Shown one piece after another: positions 41,450-50,211 of a DNA stretch of 64,000 nucleotides (position 1 is the first letter of the stretch; the number at the start of each line of letters is the position of its first letter). Below the pieces are notes generated by a model that saw only the letters and a list, made by a program, of their open reading frames with translations, did not search any database and was not told the origin of the DNA. A program made the translations under genes and the position numbers. The DNA is from Clostridia bacterium (GTDB taxonomy: Bacteria > Bacillota > Clostridia > Oscillospirales > CAG-272): the NCBI GenBank assembly GCA_017420755.1, contig JAFQOG010000023.1, positions 36,186-100,185 of the forward strand, in the 5' to 3' direction.

Positions 41450-43188
41450 TGGCAAAGAAAACTATAATGCTCGGTAACGAGGCTATTGCAAGAGGTGCAT
41501 ACGAGGCTGGAGTTAAGCTATCAAGCGCTTACCCAGGAACCCCAAGCACCGAAATTAGCGAATATTTAGCTAAATATGATGAAATTTATACAGAGTGGGC
41601 GCCTAACGAAAAGGTTGCAACTGAGGTTGCTATCGGTGCTTCCTTCTCGGGAGTACGTAGCTTAGCTTGTATGAAGCACGTTGGCTTAAACGTAGCATCC
41701 GACCCACTATATACCTTTGCATATACAGGTGTAAACGGTGGCTCAGTTATCGTTGTTGCTGACGACCCAGGTCTTGCTTCCTCTCAAAACGAGCAAGACA
41801 CAAGAATGGTAGCAAGAAGCGCTCACGTTCCTGTGCTTGAGCCTTCTGATAGCCAAGAGGCAAAGGATTTTGTAAAAATTGCTTATGAAATAAGTGAAAA
41901 ATATGATACGCCTGTTATTCTAAGAACTACAACTAAGCTTGCTCACTCACAAAGCGCTGTTGAGCTATGTGAACGAGTTGAGGTTACAGACAAGGAATAT
42001 TCAAGAAACGTAGCAAAATACGTTATGATGCCGGCATCCGCTATTGGCAGACACTTAGTGGTTGAGGACAGAGAAAATCGCTTAGCTAAGGATGCGGCTG
42101 CTTTATCTATAAACAAAATGGAGATGGGCGACACTAAGGTTGGCTTTATCACCGCCGGAATTGCTTATCAATATGTAAAAGAGGTTTGTCCAAACGCTAG
42201 CATTTTAAAGCTTGGTCTTACCAACCCTCTCTCAAAGGAATTAATTGCTGACTTCTGCTCTAAAGTAGAAACCGTTTATGTTTTTGAGGAGCTTGAGCCA
42301 GTCATTGAGGAGCAAGTAAGAGCTTGGGGCTTTAATGTAATTGGTAAAGAGGTATTTACCCGTCAGGGCGAATACAGTGCTAACCTACTCAAACGCGTTC
42401 TTTTTGGAAATGACGATAGTGTATTTGAGAAGCAAGAGGCTCCTAACCGTCCTCCTATTCTCTGCCCAGGCTGTCCACATAGAAGCGTTTATTCCGTTCT
42501 TAACAAGCTAAAGATTCACGCAAGTGGAGATATTGGATGCTATACTCTCGGTGCAGTACCACCACTTGGTGTTGTTGATACTTGTGTTTGTATGGGCGCA
42601 TCTATTTCAGCTCTTCACGGCATGGAAAAGGGTAAGGGCAAGGATTACATAAAGAATTGGGTTGCAGTTATTGGTGACTCAACATTCCTACATACCGGTG
42701 TAAACTCACTTATCAATTTGGTTTATAATAAATCCACTGCTACTGTTATGATTCTTGACAACCGTACAACCGGTATGACAGGACATCAAGACCACGCAGC
42801 AACCGGTAAAACATTGAAGGGCGAGGAAACCTATGCTATTAACCTTGCTGAGCTTTGCCGTTCTATTGGCGTTAAGAATGTAATTGAGGTTAACGCGTTT
42901 GACACTAAGGAGCTTGAAAGAATTGTTAAGGAAAGCACCCAGAGTGATGAATTGACAGTTATTATTACAAAAGCACCTTGTGTGCTTTTGAAGGGACAAA
43001 AGTTCCCGAATGTTTGCAAGTCTAACCCTGAAGCTTGCAAAAAATGCGGAATGTGCCTAAAGATTGGTTGCCCTGCTATTACAAGGAATTCTGATGGTAC
43101 AATTAAAATCGATGAGACAATGTGTAATGGCTGTGGTCTTTGCAAGAGCTATTGCAAATTCAATGCTATAGAAACGGTGGAAAGATAA
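41449..43188 (+). CDS. iorA: Indolepyruvate ferredoxin oxidoreductase, alpha subunit
   Basis: 579 residues. The N-terminal pyrimidine-binding domain holds GNEAIARGAYEAGVKLSSAYPGTPSTEI. The TPP domain has GDIGCYTLGAVPP and GDSTFLHTGVNSL ... LDNRTTGMTG near 390-430. The C-terminus carries two 4Fe-4S motifs: C-x2-C-x2-C-x4-CP and C-x2-C-x2-C-x3-C between residues 525 and 570. The enzyme oxidatively decarboxylates arylpyruvates to arylacetyl-CoA with ferredoxin, or runs in reverse. It overlaps the preceding ligase gene by 1 nt; iorB follows 2 nt after its stop. Confidence 0.95.
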   Translation: MAKKTIMLGNEAIARGAYEAGVKLSSAYPGTPSTEISEYLAKYDEIYTEWAPNEKVATEVAIGASFSGVRSLACMKHVGLNVASDPLYTFAYTGVNGGSVIVVADDPGLASSQNEQDTRMVARSAHVPVLEPSDSQEAKDFVKIAYEISEKYDTPVILRTTTKLAHSQSAVELCERVEVTDKEYSRNVAKYVMMPASAIGRHLVVEDRENRLAKDAAALSINKMEMGDTKVGFITAGIAYQYVKEVCPNASILKLGLTNPLSKELIADFCSKVETVYVFEELEPVIEEQVRAWGFNVIGKEVFTRQGEYSANLLKRVLFGNDDSVFEKQEAPNRPPILCPGCPHRSVYSVLNKLKIHASGDIGCYTLGAVPPLGVVDTCVCMGASISALHGMEKGKGKDYIKNWVAVIGDSTFLHTGVNSLINLVYNKSTATVMILDNRTTGMTGHQDHAATGKTLKGEETYAINLAELCRSIGVKNVIEVNAFDTKELERIVKESTQSDELTVIITKAPCVLLKGQKFPNVCKSNPEACKKCGMCLKIGCPAITRNSDGTIKIDETMCNGCGLCKSYCKFNAIETVER

Positions 43189-43190
43189 TT

Positions 43191-43763
43191 ATGACAAAGA
43201 ATATAATGATTGTAGGTGTGGGCGGACAAGGCACACTCCTTACAAGTAGAATTATCGGTAAGGTTGCCCTTGAGGGTGGCTATGATGTTAAAATTTCAGA
43301 GGTGCACGGTATGGCTCAACGTGGTGGTAGCGTTGTTACCTTTGTTAGATACGGAGAGAAGGTTTGTGAGCCTGTTGTCGAGGAGGGTCAAGCAGATGTT
43401 ATCATCGCTTTTGAGCGCCTCGAGGCTTTAAGATATGCACACTTTTTAAAGAAGGACGGCGTTTTAGTGGTTAACGATTGCAGAATCGACCCTATGACTG
43501 TTGTTATAGGTGCTAAGGAATACCCAGAAGGAATTTTAGAGGGATTAAAGAAAAACCATACTCTTTACTCCATTGACGGACAAAAAATCGCTTTAGAATT
43601 AGGCAACTCAAAGGTTCTTAACTCTGTAGTGCTTGGATTTGCTGCTCCATTTATCGGCTTTGACAAGGAAGCTTGGCTAAATGTTGTTGAAACAACTGTT
43701 CCGCCTAAAACTATTGAAATAAACAAAAAAGCTTTCGCATATGGCTACGAGGCAGAAAGATAA
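43191..43763 (+). CDS. iorB: Indolepyruvate ferredoxin oxidoreductase, beta subunit
   Basis: 190 residues; the start at [21 protein letters not shown] is chosen because the longer frame runs through the end of iorA. The Rossmann-like gamma/beta domain of 2-oxoacid:acceptor oxidoreductases has [14 protein letters not shown] near 8-20, [18 protein letters not shown] near 45 (the CoA/AMP region) and [14 protein letters not shown]. Partner of IorA. The ribosome binding site is modest (GGTGG), consistent with translation coupled to iorA. Confidence 0.94.
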   Translation: MTKNIMIVGVGGQGTLLTSRIIGKVALEGGYDVKISEVHGMAQRGGSVVTFVRYGEKVCEPVVEEGQADVIIAFERLEALRYAHFLKKDGVLVVNDCRIDPMTVVIGAKEYPEGILEGLKKNHTLYSIDGQKIALELGNSKVLNSVVLGFAAPFIGFDKEAWLNVVETTVPPKTIEINKKAFAYGYEAER

Positions 43764-43777
43764 TAGAGGAAAAAGCA

Positions 43778-45076
43778 ATGATTTGGAATGAAACAAAAGA
43801 ATGTATGTCAAGAGACCAAATGACAAATCTGCAAAGTGCAAGACTTGTTAAGCTTGTTGACTATGTTTATCATAATGTTGAGTTTTATAGAAAGAAAATG
43901 CAAGCAATTGATTTAATGCCTGGTGATATTAAGTCTATTGAGGACATTACAAAGCTTCCTTTCACAACTAAGGATGACTTGCGTGATAATTATCCATTTG
44001 GACTTTTTGCTGTTCCTAACTCTGAAATTGTAAGAATCCACGCGTCCAGCGGCACAACTGGTAAAGCAACAGTTGTTGGCTATACCAGATATGACCTTGA
44101 CATTTGGGCTGAATGTGTTGCAAGATGCTTATCTATGGCTGGTGTTGGCAAGGATGACATTATCCAAATTGCTTACGGCTATGGCTTGTTTACCGGTGGC
44201 TTAGGCGCTCACGGTGGTGCTGAGAAGATTGGTGCAACTGTTGTTCCTATGAGCACAGGTAACTCTAAAAAGCTAACAACTATGATGGTTGACTTTGGCG
44301 CAACTGCTATTGCTTGTACCCCATCATATCTACTACATATTTCTGAGGTGCTTGAAAACGAGGGACTTCTTGATAAAATCAAGCTAAAGGCTGCTATTTG
44401 CGGTGCTGAGCCTTGGACAGAAAAAATGCACAAGGAAATTGAAACAAAATTAAACATCAATGCATTCGACATCTATGGTCTATCTGAGGTTATGGGTCCA
44501 GGTGTTGCTTGCGACTGTCAATATCACAAGGGACTTCACGTTTGTGAGGACCACTTCTACCCTGAAATTCTTAATACTGCAACATTACAACCGGTTAGAG
44601 ATGGCGAAACCGGTGAGCTTGCGTTTACTACTCTTACAAAAGAGGGCATTCCTCTCATTCGTTATAGAACTAAGGATTTAACAAGCATCGACCACTCTAC
44701 CTGTGATTGTGGAAGAACAAGCGCTCGTATTTCAAGATTCAAGGGCAGAGTTGACGATATGCTTATTATCAGAGGCGTTAACGTATTCCCAAGCCAAATC
44801 GAGGCTGCGCTTTGCGAGGTTGAGGAGGTTACACCTCACTATATGATGATTGTTGACCGTGTTAACAATCTTGATACTCTTGAGGTTCAGGTTGAGCTTG
44901 ATTCTAAATATTACACAGACGAGGTAAGAGCTATTGAGGCGCTTACTAAGAAGATTTCACACGTTATTTTACAAGCACTCGGCATTAATGCTAAGGTTAA
45001 GATTGTTGAGCCACAGACTCTTGTCAGAAGCGAGGGTAAGGCTGTACACGTGCTTGACAAGCGTAAATTATATTAA
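43778..45076 (+). CDS. Phenylacetate-CoA ligase (second copy)
   Basis: 432 residues with the same motifs as the first copy: [38 protein letters not shown] and [20 protein letters not shown]. Substrate-pocket segments differ between the copies (for instance NYGMSELMGP against [11 protein letters not shown], and GMFTGALGLHYG against [12 protein letters not shown]), so they may prefer different aryl acids, or one may run toward ATP formation. Found as a pair around iorAB. Confidence 0.9.
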   Translation: MIWNETKECMSRDQMTNLQSARLVKLVDYVYHNVEFYRKKMQAIDLMPGDIKSIEDITKLPFTTKDDLRDNYPFGLFAVPNSEIVRIHASSGTTGKATVVGYTRYDLDIWAECVARCLSMAGVGKDDIIQIAYGYGLFTGGLGAHGGAEKIGATVVPMSTGNSKKLTTMMVDFGATAIACTPSYLLHISEVLENEGLLDKIKLKAAICGAEPWTEKMHKEIETKLNINAFDIYGLSEVMGPGVACDCQYHKGLHVCEDHFYPEILNTATLQPVRDGETGELAFTTLTKEGIPLIRYRTKDLTSIDHSTCDCGRTSARISRFKGRVDDMLIIRGVNVFPSQIEAALCEVEEVTPHYMMIVDRVNNLDTLEVQVELDSKYYTDEVRAIEALTKKISHVILQALGINAKVKIVEPQTLVRSEGKAVHVLDKRKLY

Positions 45077-45091
45077 TAAAGGAGAAATACT

Positions 45092-45520
45092 ATGTTTGCA
45101 AAACAACTAACTGTATTTATTGAAAACCGTTCAGGTCGTCTTTCTGAGGTTTTGAATGTTTTAAAGGAAAATAATGTTAATATTCTTTCACTAAGCCTTG
45201 CTGACACAACCGAGTTTGGTCTTCTCCGTCTTATCGTTGACAACGCTAAGCTTGGCAAGGAAAAGCTTTCAGAAAATGGATTTTCTTCACTTCTTTCTGA
45301 TGTTTCAATTATTGAAATTCCACACAAGGCAGGTAGTCTACAAGCGCTTCTTAAGGTTATTGACAACAATGGTATAAACATTGAATATATGTATGGTCTT
45401 TCAATCGGCTCAAGTGAGGCACACGTTGTATTAAAGGCAAATGACACTAAGCGTGTTGATGAAATTTTAACAGAAAACGGTGTTAAAACCATCACCTGTG
45501 AGGAGCTTGCAAAGCTATAA
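45092..45520 (+). CDS. Tandem ACT-domain protein
   Basis: 142 residues made of two ACT domains (about 1-68 and 70-140): QLTVFIENRSGRLSEVLNVLK and IIEIPHKAGSLQALLKVIDN with the ligand-binding N-R/K-x-G-x-L turns. Stand-alone ACT proteins of this kind are often encoded beside phenylacetate-CoA ligase and iorAB genes and are expected to bind amino acids. It probably senses an aromatic amino acid for the operon's enzymes. AAGGAG is placed before the ATG. Confidence 0.88.
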   Translation: MFAKQLTVFIENRSGRLSEVLNVLKENNVNILSLSLADTTEFGLLRLIVDNAKLGKEKLSENGFSSLLSDVSIIEIPHKAGSLQALLKVIDNNGINIEYMYGLSIGSSEAHVVLKANDTKRVDEILTENGVKTITCEELAKL

Positions 45521-45538
45521 TTATAACTGAGGCAAAAA

Positions 45539-46348
45539 ATGATAATAGATTTTCACACGCATATATTTCCTGACAAAATCGCACCTAAAACTATTGAATT
45601 TTTATCGGGCAAGGGTGGTATTCCACCATTTGCCGAGGGCACTAATGCTTCTCTTATTTCTAAAATGGAGGAAGCAAGGGTTGATATTTCAGTTACCTTG
45701 CCGGTAGTAACCAGTCCACATCAATTTGATAGTATAAATCGCTTTGCCTGTGAAATTAACGAGCTATACAAGGATAAATTGCCTAAGCTCATTTCCTTTG
45801 GCGGTATTCATCCCCTTTGCGAAAACATCGAGGACAAGATGAAATTCATAAAGGAATGTGGCTTTAAGGGTGTTAAAATTCATCCTGACTATCAGGGCGA
45901 GTTTATTACCCACGAGGGTTATGTTAAAATTTTAGAGTGTGCGCGCGACCTTGATTTAATTGTCGTTACGCATGCAGGAGTTGACTGCGGATTTTTAGGT
46001 CAGCCTGTTAAATGCACTCCTTCTCTTGCAAAAGAGCTAATTAAAAAGGTACCTTATTCCAAATTTGTTTTAGCGCATTTAGGTGCTAATGAAATGACGG
46101 ATGAGGTGTTAAATACTCTTTGTGGCGAGGATGTTTATTTTGATACAGCCTATGTCCTGCGTGCAACTGACGAAAAAACCTTTAAAGAGGTAGTTAAAAA
46201 ACACGGAGCTGACAAAATTTTATTTGCAACCGACTCTCCTTGGAGCGATATAAAAAATGATGTTTCCATCTTAAAATCATATAATCTCGACAAGGAAACC
46301 GAGGAAAAAATTCTATATAAAAATGCGAAGGCTTTGCTTTCGATATAG
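45539..46348 (+). CDS. Amidohydrolase-2 family metal-dependent hydrolase
   Basis: 269 residues, TIM-barrel. The H-x-H pair is IIDFHTHIFPDK near residue 6, further ligands are the His in GVKIHPDYQGEF and VVTHAGVDCG, HLGANEMTDEV near 180 and the Asp in FATDSPWSD near 228. These are the ligand positions of the amidohydrolase-2 (ACMSD/resorcylate decarboxylase-like) group, whose members hydrolyse or decarboxylate aromatic and other acids. In this operon a role in deacylating or decarboxylating an aryl compound is possible, but the substrate is unknown. Confidence 0.85.
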   Translation: MIIDFHTHIFPDKIAPKTIEFLSGKGGIPPFAEGTNASLISKMEEARVDISVTLPVVTSPHQFDSINRFACEINELYKDKLPKLISFGGIHPLCENIEDKMKFIKECGFKGVKIHPDYQGEFITHEGYVKILECARDLDLIVVTHAGVDCGFLGQPVKCTPSLAKELIKKVPYSKFVLAHLGANEMTDEVLNTLCGEDVYFDTAYVLRATDEKTFKEVVKKHGADKILFATDSPWSDIKNDVSILKSYNLDKETEEKILYKNAKALLSI

Positions 46349-46356
46349 GTATTATT

Positions 46357-47550
46357 ATGAACTACAATGAAAAAATGTATGGGCTTGGCAGCAAGCGCTC
46401 AATAATCAGAGAAATTTTTGAATATAGCAAGGCTCGCGCAAAGGAAATCGGTGCTGAAAATGTTTACGATTTCAGCCTTGGTAACCCAAGTGTACCAGCA
46501 CCGGCTGAAGTAAATGAGGCTATTGCTAATTTACTTAAAACCGAAAGCTCTGTGCTTTTACACGGCTATACCTCGGCACAAGGAGATTTAGGTGTAAGAA
46601 CTGCTATTTCTAATAGTATTAACGAAAGATTTGGCGCTGGGATCAACCCAAATTTAATTTATATGACCTGTGGTGCGGCAGCTTCTCTTTCCATCTGCCT
46701 AAAGGCAGTATTTGAGGGCAATGACGAGGAATGTATTGTTTTTGCACCTTTCTTTACAGAATACAGAGTGTTTATTGAAAACGCAGGTGGCAAAATTGTT
46801 GTAAGCACTCCTAAGGAAAAGACCTTCCAGGTTGATATTGAGGATTTTGAAAAGAAGATAAACGAAAAAACAAGAGCTGTTATTGTTAACTCTCCTAACA
46901 ACCCAAGCGGTGTTGTATATTCCGAGGAAACAATCAAGGCACTTTGCGAGGTTTTAAAGAAAAAGCAAGAGGAATATGGCAAGGTGATTTATTTAATTGC
47001 TGACGAGCCATATAGAGAGCTTGTTTATTCGGGTGTTACAGTTCCTTATCTTATGAACTACTATGACAACACTTTGGTTTGCTACTCATATTCTAAATCA
47101 CTCTCCTTGCCCGGTGAGAGAATTGGTTATATTGCAGTTAACCCCAAAATGCAGGATGCTCAAAACGTATATTTATGCGTTTGCGGTGCAGGTCGCTCAC
47201 TTGGCTATGTTTGTGCGCCCAGTCTATTCCAGCAGGTTATTAAAAATTGCTTAAATGCTAAGGTAAACATTGAGGCTTACAAGGAAAACCGCGATTTGCT
47301 TTACGACAACCTAACCGAATACGGCTACGAGTGTGTAAAGCCTGATGGCGCTTTTTACCTCTTTGTAAAGGCGTTAGAGCCTGATGCTTACAAATTCTAC
47401 GAAAAGGCTAAAAAACACGAAATTTTAGTTGTTCCTTGCGACGATTTTGGTGTAAGCGGCTATGTAAGAATTGCTTACTGCACATCAAAAGCGACAGTTC
47501 TCGGCGCTTTGCCTGCGTTTAAGGCTTTGGCAGAAGAGTATAGAAAATAA
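46357..47550 (+). CDS. Pyridoxal-phosphate aminotransferase, class I/II
   Basis: 397 residues. DFSLGNPSVPAPAEV near 41 is the substrate segment, VNSPNNPSGVVYSEE near 175 contains the cofactor-binding Asn, LIADEPYRELVYSG holds the Asp that pairs with the PLP ring nitrogen, and CYSYSKSLSLPGERIGYIAV near 245 holds the Schiff-base Lys. The family includes aromatic and aspartate aminotransferases. As the last gene of the iorAB operon it most likely interconverts phenylalanine, tyrosine or tryptophan and the matching arylpyruvate. Confidence 0.88.
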   Translation: MNYNEKMYGLGSKRSIIREIFEYSKARAKEIGAENVYDFSLGNPSVPAPAEVNEAIANLLKTESSVLLHGYTSAQGDLGVRTAISNSINERFGAGINPNLIYMTCGAAASLSICLKAVFEGNDEECIVFAPFFTEYRVFIENAGGKIVVSTPKEKTFQVDIEDFEKKINEKTRAVIVNSPNNPSGVVYSEETIKALCEVLKKKQEEYGKVIYLIADEPYRELVYSGVTVPYLMNYYDNTLVCYSYSKSLSLPGERIGYIAVNPKMQDAQNVYLCVCGAGRSLGYVCAPSLFQQVIKNCLNAKVNIEAYKENRDLLYDNLTEYGYECVKPDGAFYLFVKALEPDAYKFYEKAKKHEILVVPCDDFGVSGYVRIAYCTSKATVLGALPAFKALAEEYRK

Positions 47551-47551
47551 C

Positions 47552-47580
47552 AAAAAGGTGTCTTTATGACACCTTTTTTA
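47552..47580 (+). terminator. Terminator of symporter/iorAB operon
   Basis: AAAAAGGTGTC-tttat-GACACCTTTTTT. Confidence 0.93.
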
Positions 47581-47583
47581 ATT

Positions 47584-47610
47584 TCGGGAGGAGCAAGCCC
47601 CTCCCCTACA
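47584..47610. repeat. GC-rich short inverted repeat, copy 2
   Basis: CGGGAGGAGCAAGCCCCTCCCCTACA, close to the copy at 890-922. Here it lies between the iorAB-operon terminator and the end of the convergent 5'-nucleotidase gene. Confidence 0.7.
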
Positions 47611-47617
47611 TTATTAA

Positions 47618-48529
47618 TTATTTATTCTCTGTTTGCTTATATGGCACTCTTGCCGAAGGAACAAGTCTTGATGCTTTATCGGTATGCACGCTTTGGTCGT
47701 CGAAAAAGATATTTGCGCCAAAGGATTTTAAAATTTCGCTCTTCTCTATGCCACCGAGGAAAAATGCCTCGTCAATTCTTACATCCCAAGCGCGTAAGGT
47801 TCTTATAACTCTTTCGTGGGCTGGGGTATTACGTGCAGTTACCAAGGCTGTTCTTATTGGCATTTCGTTTGTATCCTTGAACTGGTTTTGAATTAAAGAA
47901 ATGGTCTTTAAAAGCTTTGCAAACGGACCCTCAGGGAGTGGCTTTTTTGCGTTTTCCTCCTCGTGCTTGGCAAATGCCTCAAGTCCCTTTTCCTTGTAGA
48001 TTTTTTCAGACTCGTCAGAGAAAATAACAGCGTCTCCATCAAATGCGATTCTGATTTGAGGAGTTGGCTCACTTGGATTTATCGGCAAATTGGCGTGTGA
48101 GCAGATAATGCCTGCTGCTATATTTGCGTTGATTGCCTCTTGCACATCCTCCTCATTTGCAGATAGAAACAAATCTGTTTTAAAGGTATTGAGATATGGC
48201 GCTATTGAGTTGCCACCGATAAGCGCGGCGCGAGAAATATCAAGCCCATAGTGCTTAATTGAGTTGAAAATTCTTAGGCTTGTATCAGCACTGTTTTTTG
48301 ACATAATTATAATCTCTGTCATATGCTTATCCTTGCAATTAAGGTTATGTAGAGCTTTGACAAGTGGGAACGCTGTGCCTGGCTTTAAAATATCATTTTC
48401 ATGCTCGATTTGATAATCAGAGTAAGCCTTTAATCCCTGTTCCTCGTATATTCTATTTTCCTCCTCAAGGTCGAAAAGTGCGCGAGAGGAAATTCCAACA
48501 ACCAATTTATCGTCAAGTGAAAGTGCCAT
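47618..48529 (-). CDS. Cytosolic 5'-nucleotidase (NT5C1-like)
   Basis: 303 residues; the start at MALSLDDKLVVGISSRALF follows AGGAG, while the longer open frame extends into the promoter. The sequence matches the 5'-nucleotidase family that includes animal cN-I: VVGISSRALFDLEEENRIY in the HAD-like motif I position, IIIMSKNSADTSLRIFNSI, RIAFDGDAVIFSDESEKI near 165 and FFLGGIEKSEILKSFGANIFFDDQ near the end. It dephosphorylates nucleoside 5'-monophosphates. Monocistronic with a good promoter; no functional link to its neighbours is evident. Confidence 0.88.
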   Translation of the reverse strand: MALSLDDKLVVGISSRALFDLEEENRIYEEQGLKAYSDYQIEHENDILKPGTAFPLVKALHNLNCKDKHMTEIIIMSKNSADTSLRIFNSIKHYGLDISRAALIGGNSIAPYLNTFKTDLFLSANEEDVQEAINANIAAGIICSHANLPINPSEPTPQIRIAFDGDAVIFSDESEKIYKEKGLEAFAKHEEENAKKPLPEGPFAKLLKTISLIQNQFKDTNEMPIRTALVTARNTPAHERVIRTLRAWDVRIDEAFFLGGIEKSEILKSFGANIFFDDQSVHTDKASRLVPSARVPYKQTENK

Positions 48530-48562
48530 AAATCTATCTCCTTTGTTATTTTTACTGTATTT

Positions 48563-48591
48563 ATTGTACCATAATTTTGTTATAATGTCAA
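48563..48591 (-). promoter_or_regulatory. Promoter of 5'-nucleotidase gene
   Basis: Minus-strand TTGACA (48591-48586), 17-nt spacer, TACAAT (48568-48563). Confidence 0.8.
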
Positions 48592-48632
48592 TATTATAGT
48601 GTCGCAAAAACACGACAGTTGGTGCTCTGCAA

Positions 48633-48657
48633 TAAAAAAGCGCCCGATTGGGCGCTC
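48633..48657 (-). terminator. Terminator of GH4 gene
   Basis: Minus-strand GAGCGCCC-aatc-GGGCGCTTTTTT directly after the stop codon. Confidence 0.92.
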
Positions 48658-48661
48658 TCAA

Positions 48662-50047
48662 TTATAGGTTATAGTCCTTTAAATATGCTTTGGTGTTCTC
48701 TACCATTTCGTCAAAGAGCTTTCTTGCATCTTCCGTACTGCAAGTAACGAGTGGGTCGCCTATAAATGCGCTGAATATAGCATCCATATCACGGTTTTTA
48801 ATTGCCTCAGCAAGTGCCTCTTGCTCGCCGCAAATTTTTGAAACGAGTGGATATATAGAATTTGGAATATTGCCTGCAAGAACCGGCTTTAACTCGTTTG
48901 TACGGAATATAGCATTGGTTTCAACTACTGCACCTAATGGTAGGTTAGGAATTTGTCCTACGTTTGGAATATTAACGTTTGTAATTAAATCACAAAGACC
49001 AAGAAGCGCTCTCATTTGGTTAACTCCCTCTTCGCCTGTTTTCCAAATTTCAACCTCAGCCTCTCCTGAAACAAGCTTGCGGCTTCTTTCAAGTCGGTTT
49101 TTAAGGTCCTCTTTTCTCCAAGAAACAGGGGTAAGACCAAATTTCATTTCGCTAACTCGTTCTGGACTTTCAAGATACCATTTGCCTGGGCAGAACTCAG
49201 CCAAGTGCCTGTCACCTGCCGCGGAAATATAGCCAAATTTTTTGAAGAGGTCAAAAGTCACCTTGCCGGCACAAGCAAAGGAGTTGTTCATCCAGTTGTT
49301 ATCCGGCTTTGCAGGAAGTCCGTCAGCATATTTTTCACAGTATTTTGCGTAGTATGGGAACAGGTCAATGCCTTGATAAGTAGCACTTGTTAGCCAAGTA
49401 AAGTGGTTTACTGCAACAGGATTTACCTTGATTTCCTCTCTTGTAGCCTTCTTGCCGAGGAATTCATCAACCACCCACGTGAGCAGTCTTTGTGTTCCAA
49501 AAACCTCGTGACAACAGCCAAACGCCTTGATTTCAGGGAAGGTTTGGTAAAGTGCTTTTACGCATAGAGTCATTGGGTTTGTATAGTTGATAACCCACGC
49601 ATTTGGACAATATTCCTTAACGTAATTTGCAATTTCCTCAAACATAGGAATAGTACGCATTGCTCTTACAATTCCACCAGGGCCGGTTGTATCACCTACC
49701 GACTGATAAATTCCATACTTTTCAGGAGTATGAACATCGCTCTCCATCTCGTCAAATGTACCGGGCAAGATTGAAATTACAACAAAATCAGCACCGCTCA
49801 GAGCTTCCTTTGGTGTTTTTGCCGCATAGTAATTCCACTGTGATTTTGTGTCCTTGCAGTCCTTATATTTATTACCTATAATCTCGTTAGCCTCGGCAGC
49901 CTCAAAATCTATATCGTATAGGTAAACATCGCCACTCATATCCTCGTTGGCAGCGAGGTCGCTCATAAGTCCCCATGCCCAACCACGTGAGCCGCCACCT
50001 ATATATGCAATTTTAACCTCTTTTGCCTTGTTTTCCTCAAAAATCAT
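48662..50047 (-). CDS. Glycoside hydrolase family 4, candidate alpha-galacturonidase
   Basis: 461 residues. The NAD-binding fold starts with KIAYIGGGSRGWAWGLMSDLA near 11. NYTNPMTLCVKALYQ near 150 and the C-H-E-V tetrapeptide in FGCCHEVFGTQRL near 178 are GH4 landmarks, with metal-binding His in AVNHFTWL near 208. GH4 enzymes use NAD+ and Mn2+ in an oxidation-elimination mechanism on alpha- or beta-glycosides. The gene is divergent from uxaBAC, so cleavage of alpha-galacturonosides (as for LplD-type enzymes) is the most attractive reading; alpha-glucosidase is the main alternative. Cytoplasmic. Confidence 0.85.
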   Translation of the reverse strand: MIFEENKAKEVKIAYIGGGSRGWAWGLMSDLAANEDMSGDVYLYDIDFEAAEANEIIGNKYKDCKDTKSQWNYYAAKTPKEALSGADFVVISILPGTFDEMESDVHTPEKYGIYQSVGDTTGPGGIVRAMRTIPMFEEIANYVKEYCPNAWVINYTNPMTLCVKALYQTFPEIKAFGCCHEVFGTQRLLTWVVDEFLGKKATREEIKVNPVAVNHFTWLTSATYQGIDLFPYYAKYCEKYADGLPAKPDNNWMNNSFACAGKVTFDLFKKFGYISAAGDRHLAEFCPGKWYLESPERVSEMKFGLTPVSWRKEDLKNRLERSRKLVSGEAEVEIWKTGEEGVNQMRALLGLCDLITNVNIPNVGQIPNLPLGAVVETNAIFRTNELKPVLAGNIPNSIYPLVSKICGEQEALAEAIKNRDMDAIFSAFIGDPLVTCSTEDARKLFDEMVENTKAYLKDYNL

Positions 50048-50082
50048 AATTTACTCCTTATAAATATTTGATTTATACGTTA

Positions 50083-50185
50083 ATTATATCACAGTTTTCT
50101 TTTTTTTGGTATAAAAGTTTGAAAATTTTTCAACTATTTATAAAAATATACTATCTTTTTTTGGTAATTTATATTAAAATATAAT
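50083..50185. promoter_or_regulatory. Divergent GH4 / uxa control region
   Basis: The minus strand has TATAAT (50088-50083) toward GH4 and the plus strand TATAAT (50180-50185) toward uxaB. Neither has a recognisable -35 at the right distance. Between them lies the perfect 15-bp palindrome TTGAAAA-t-TTTTCAA (50119-50133). The layout suggests one regulator controlling both directions. Confidence 0.6.
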
Positions 50186-50211
50186 TAGTTTTATTTTTGT
50201 GAGGATTTATT

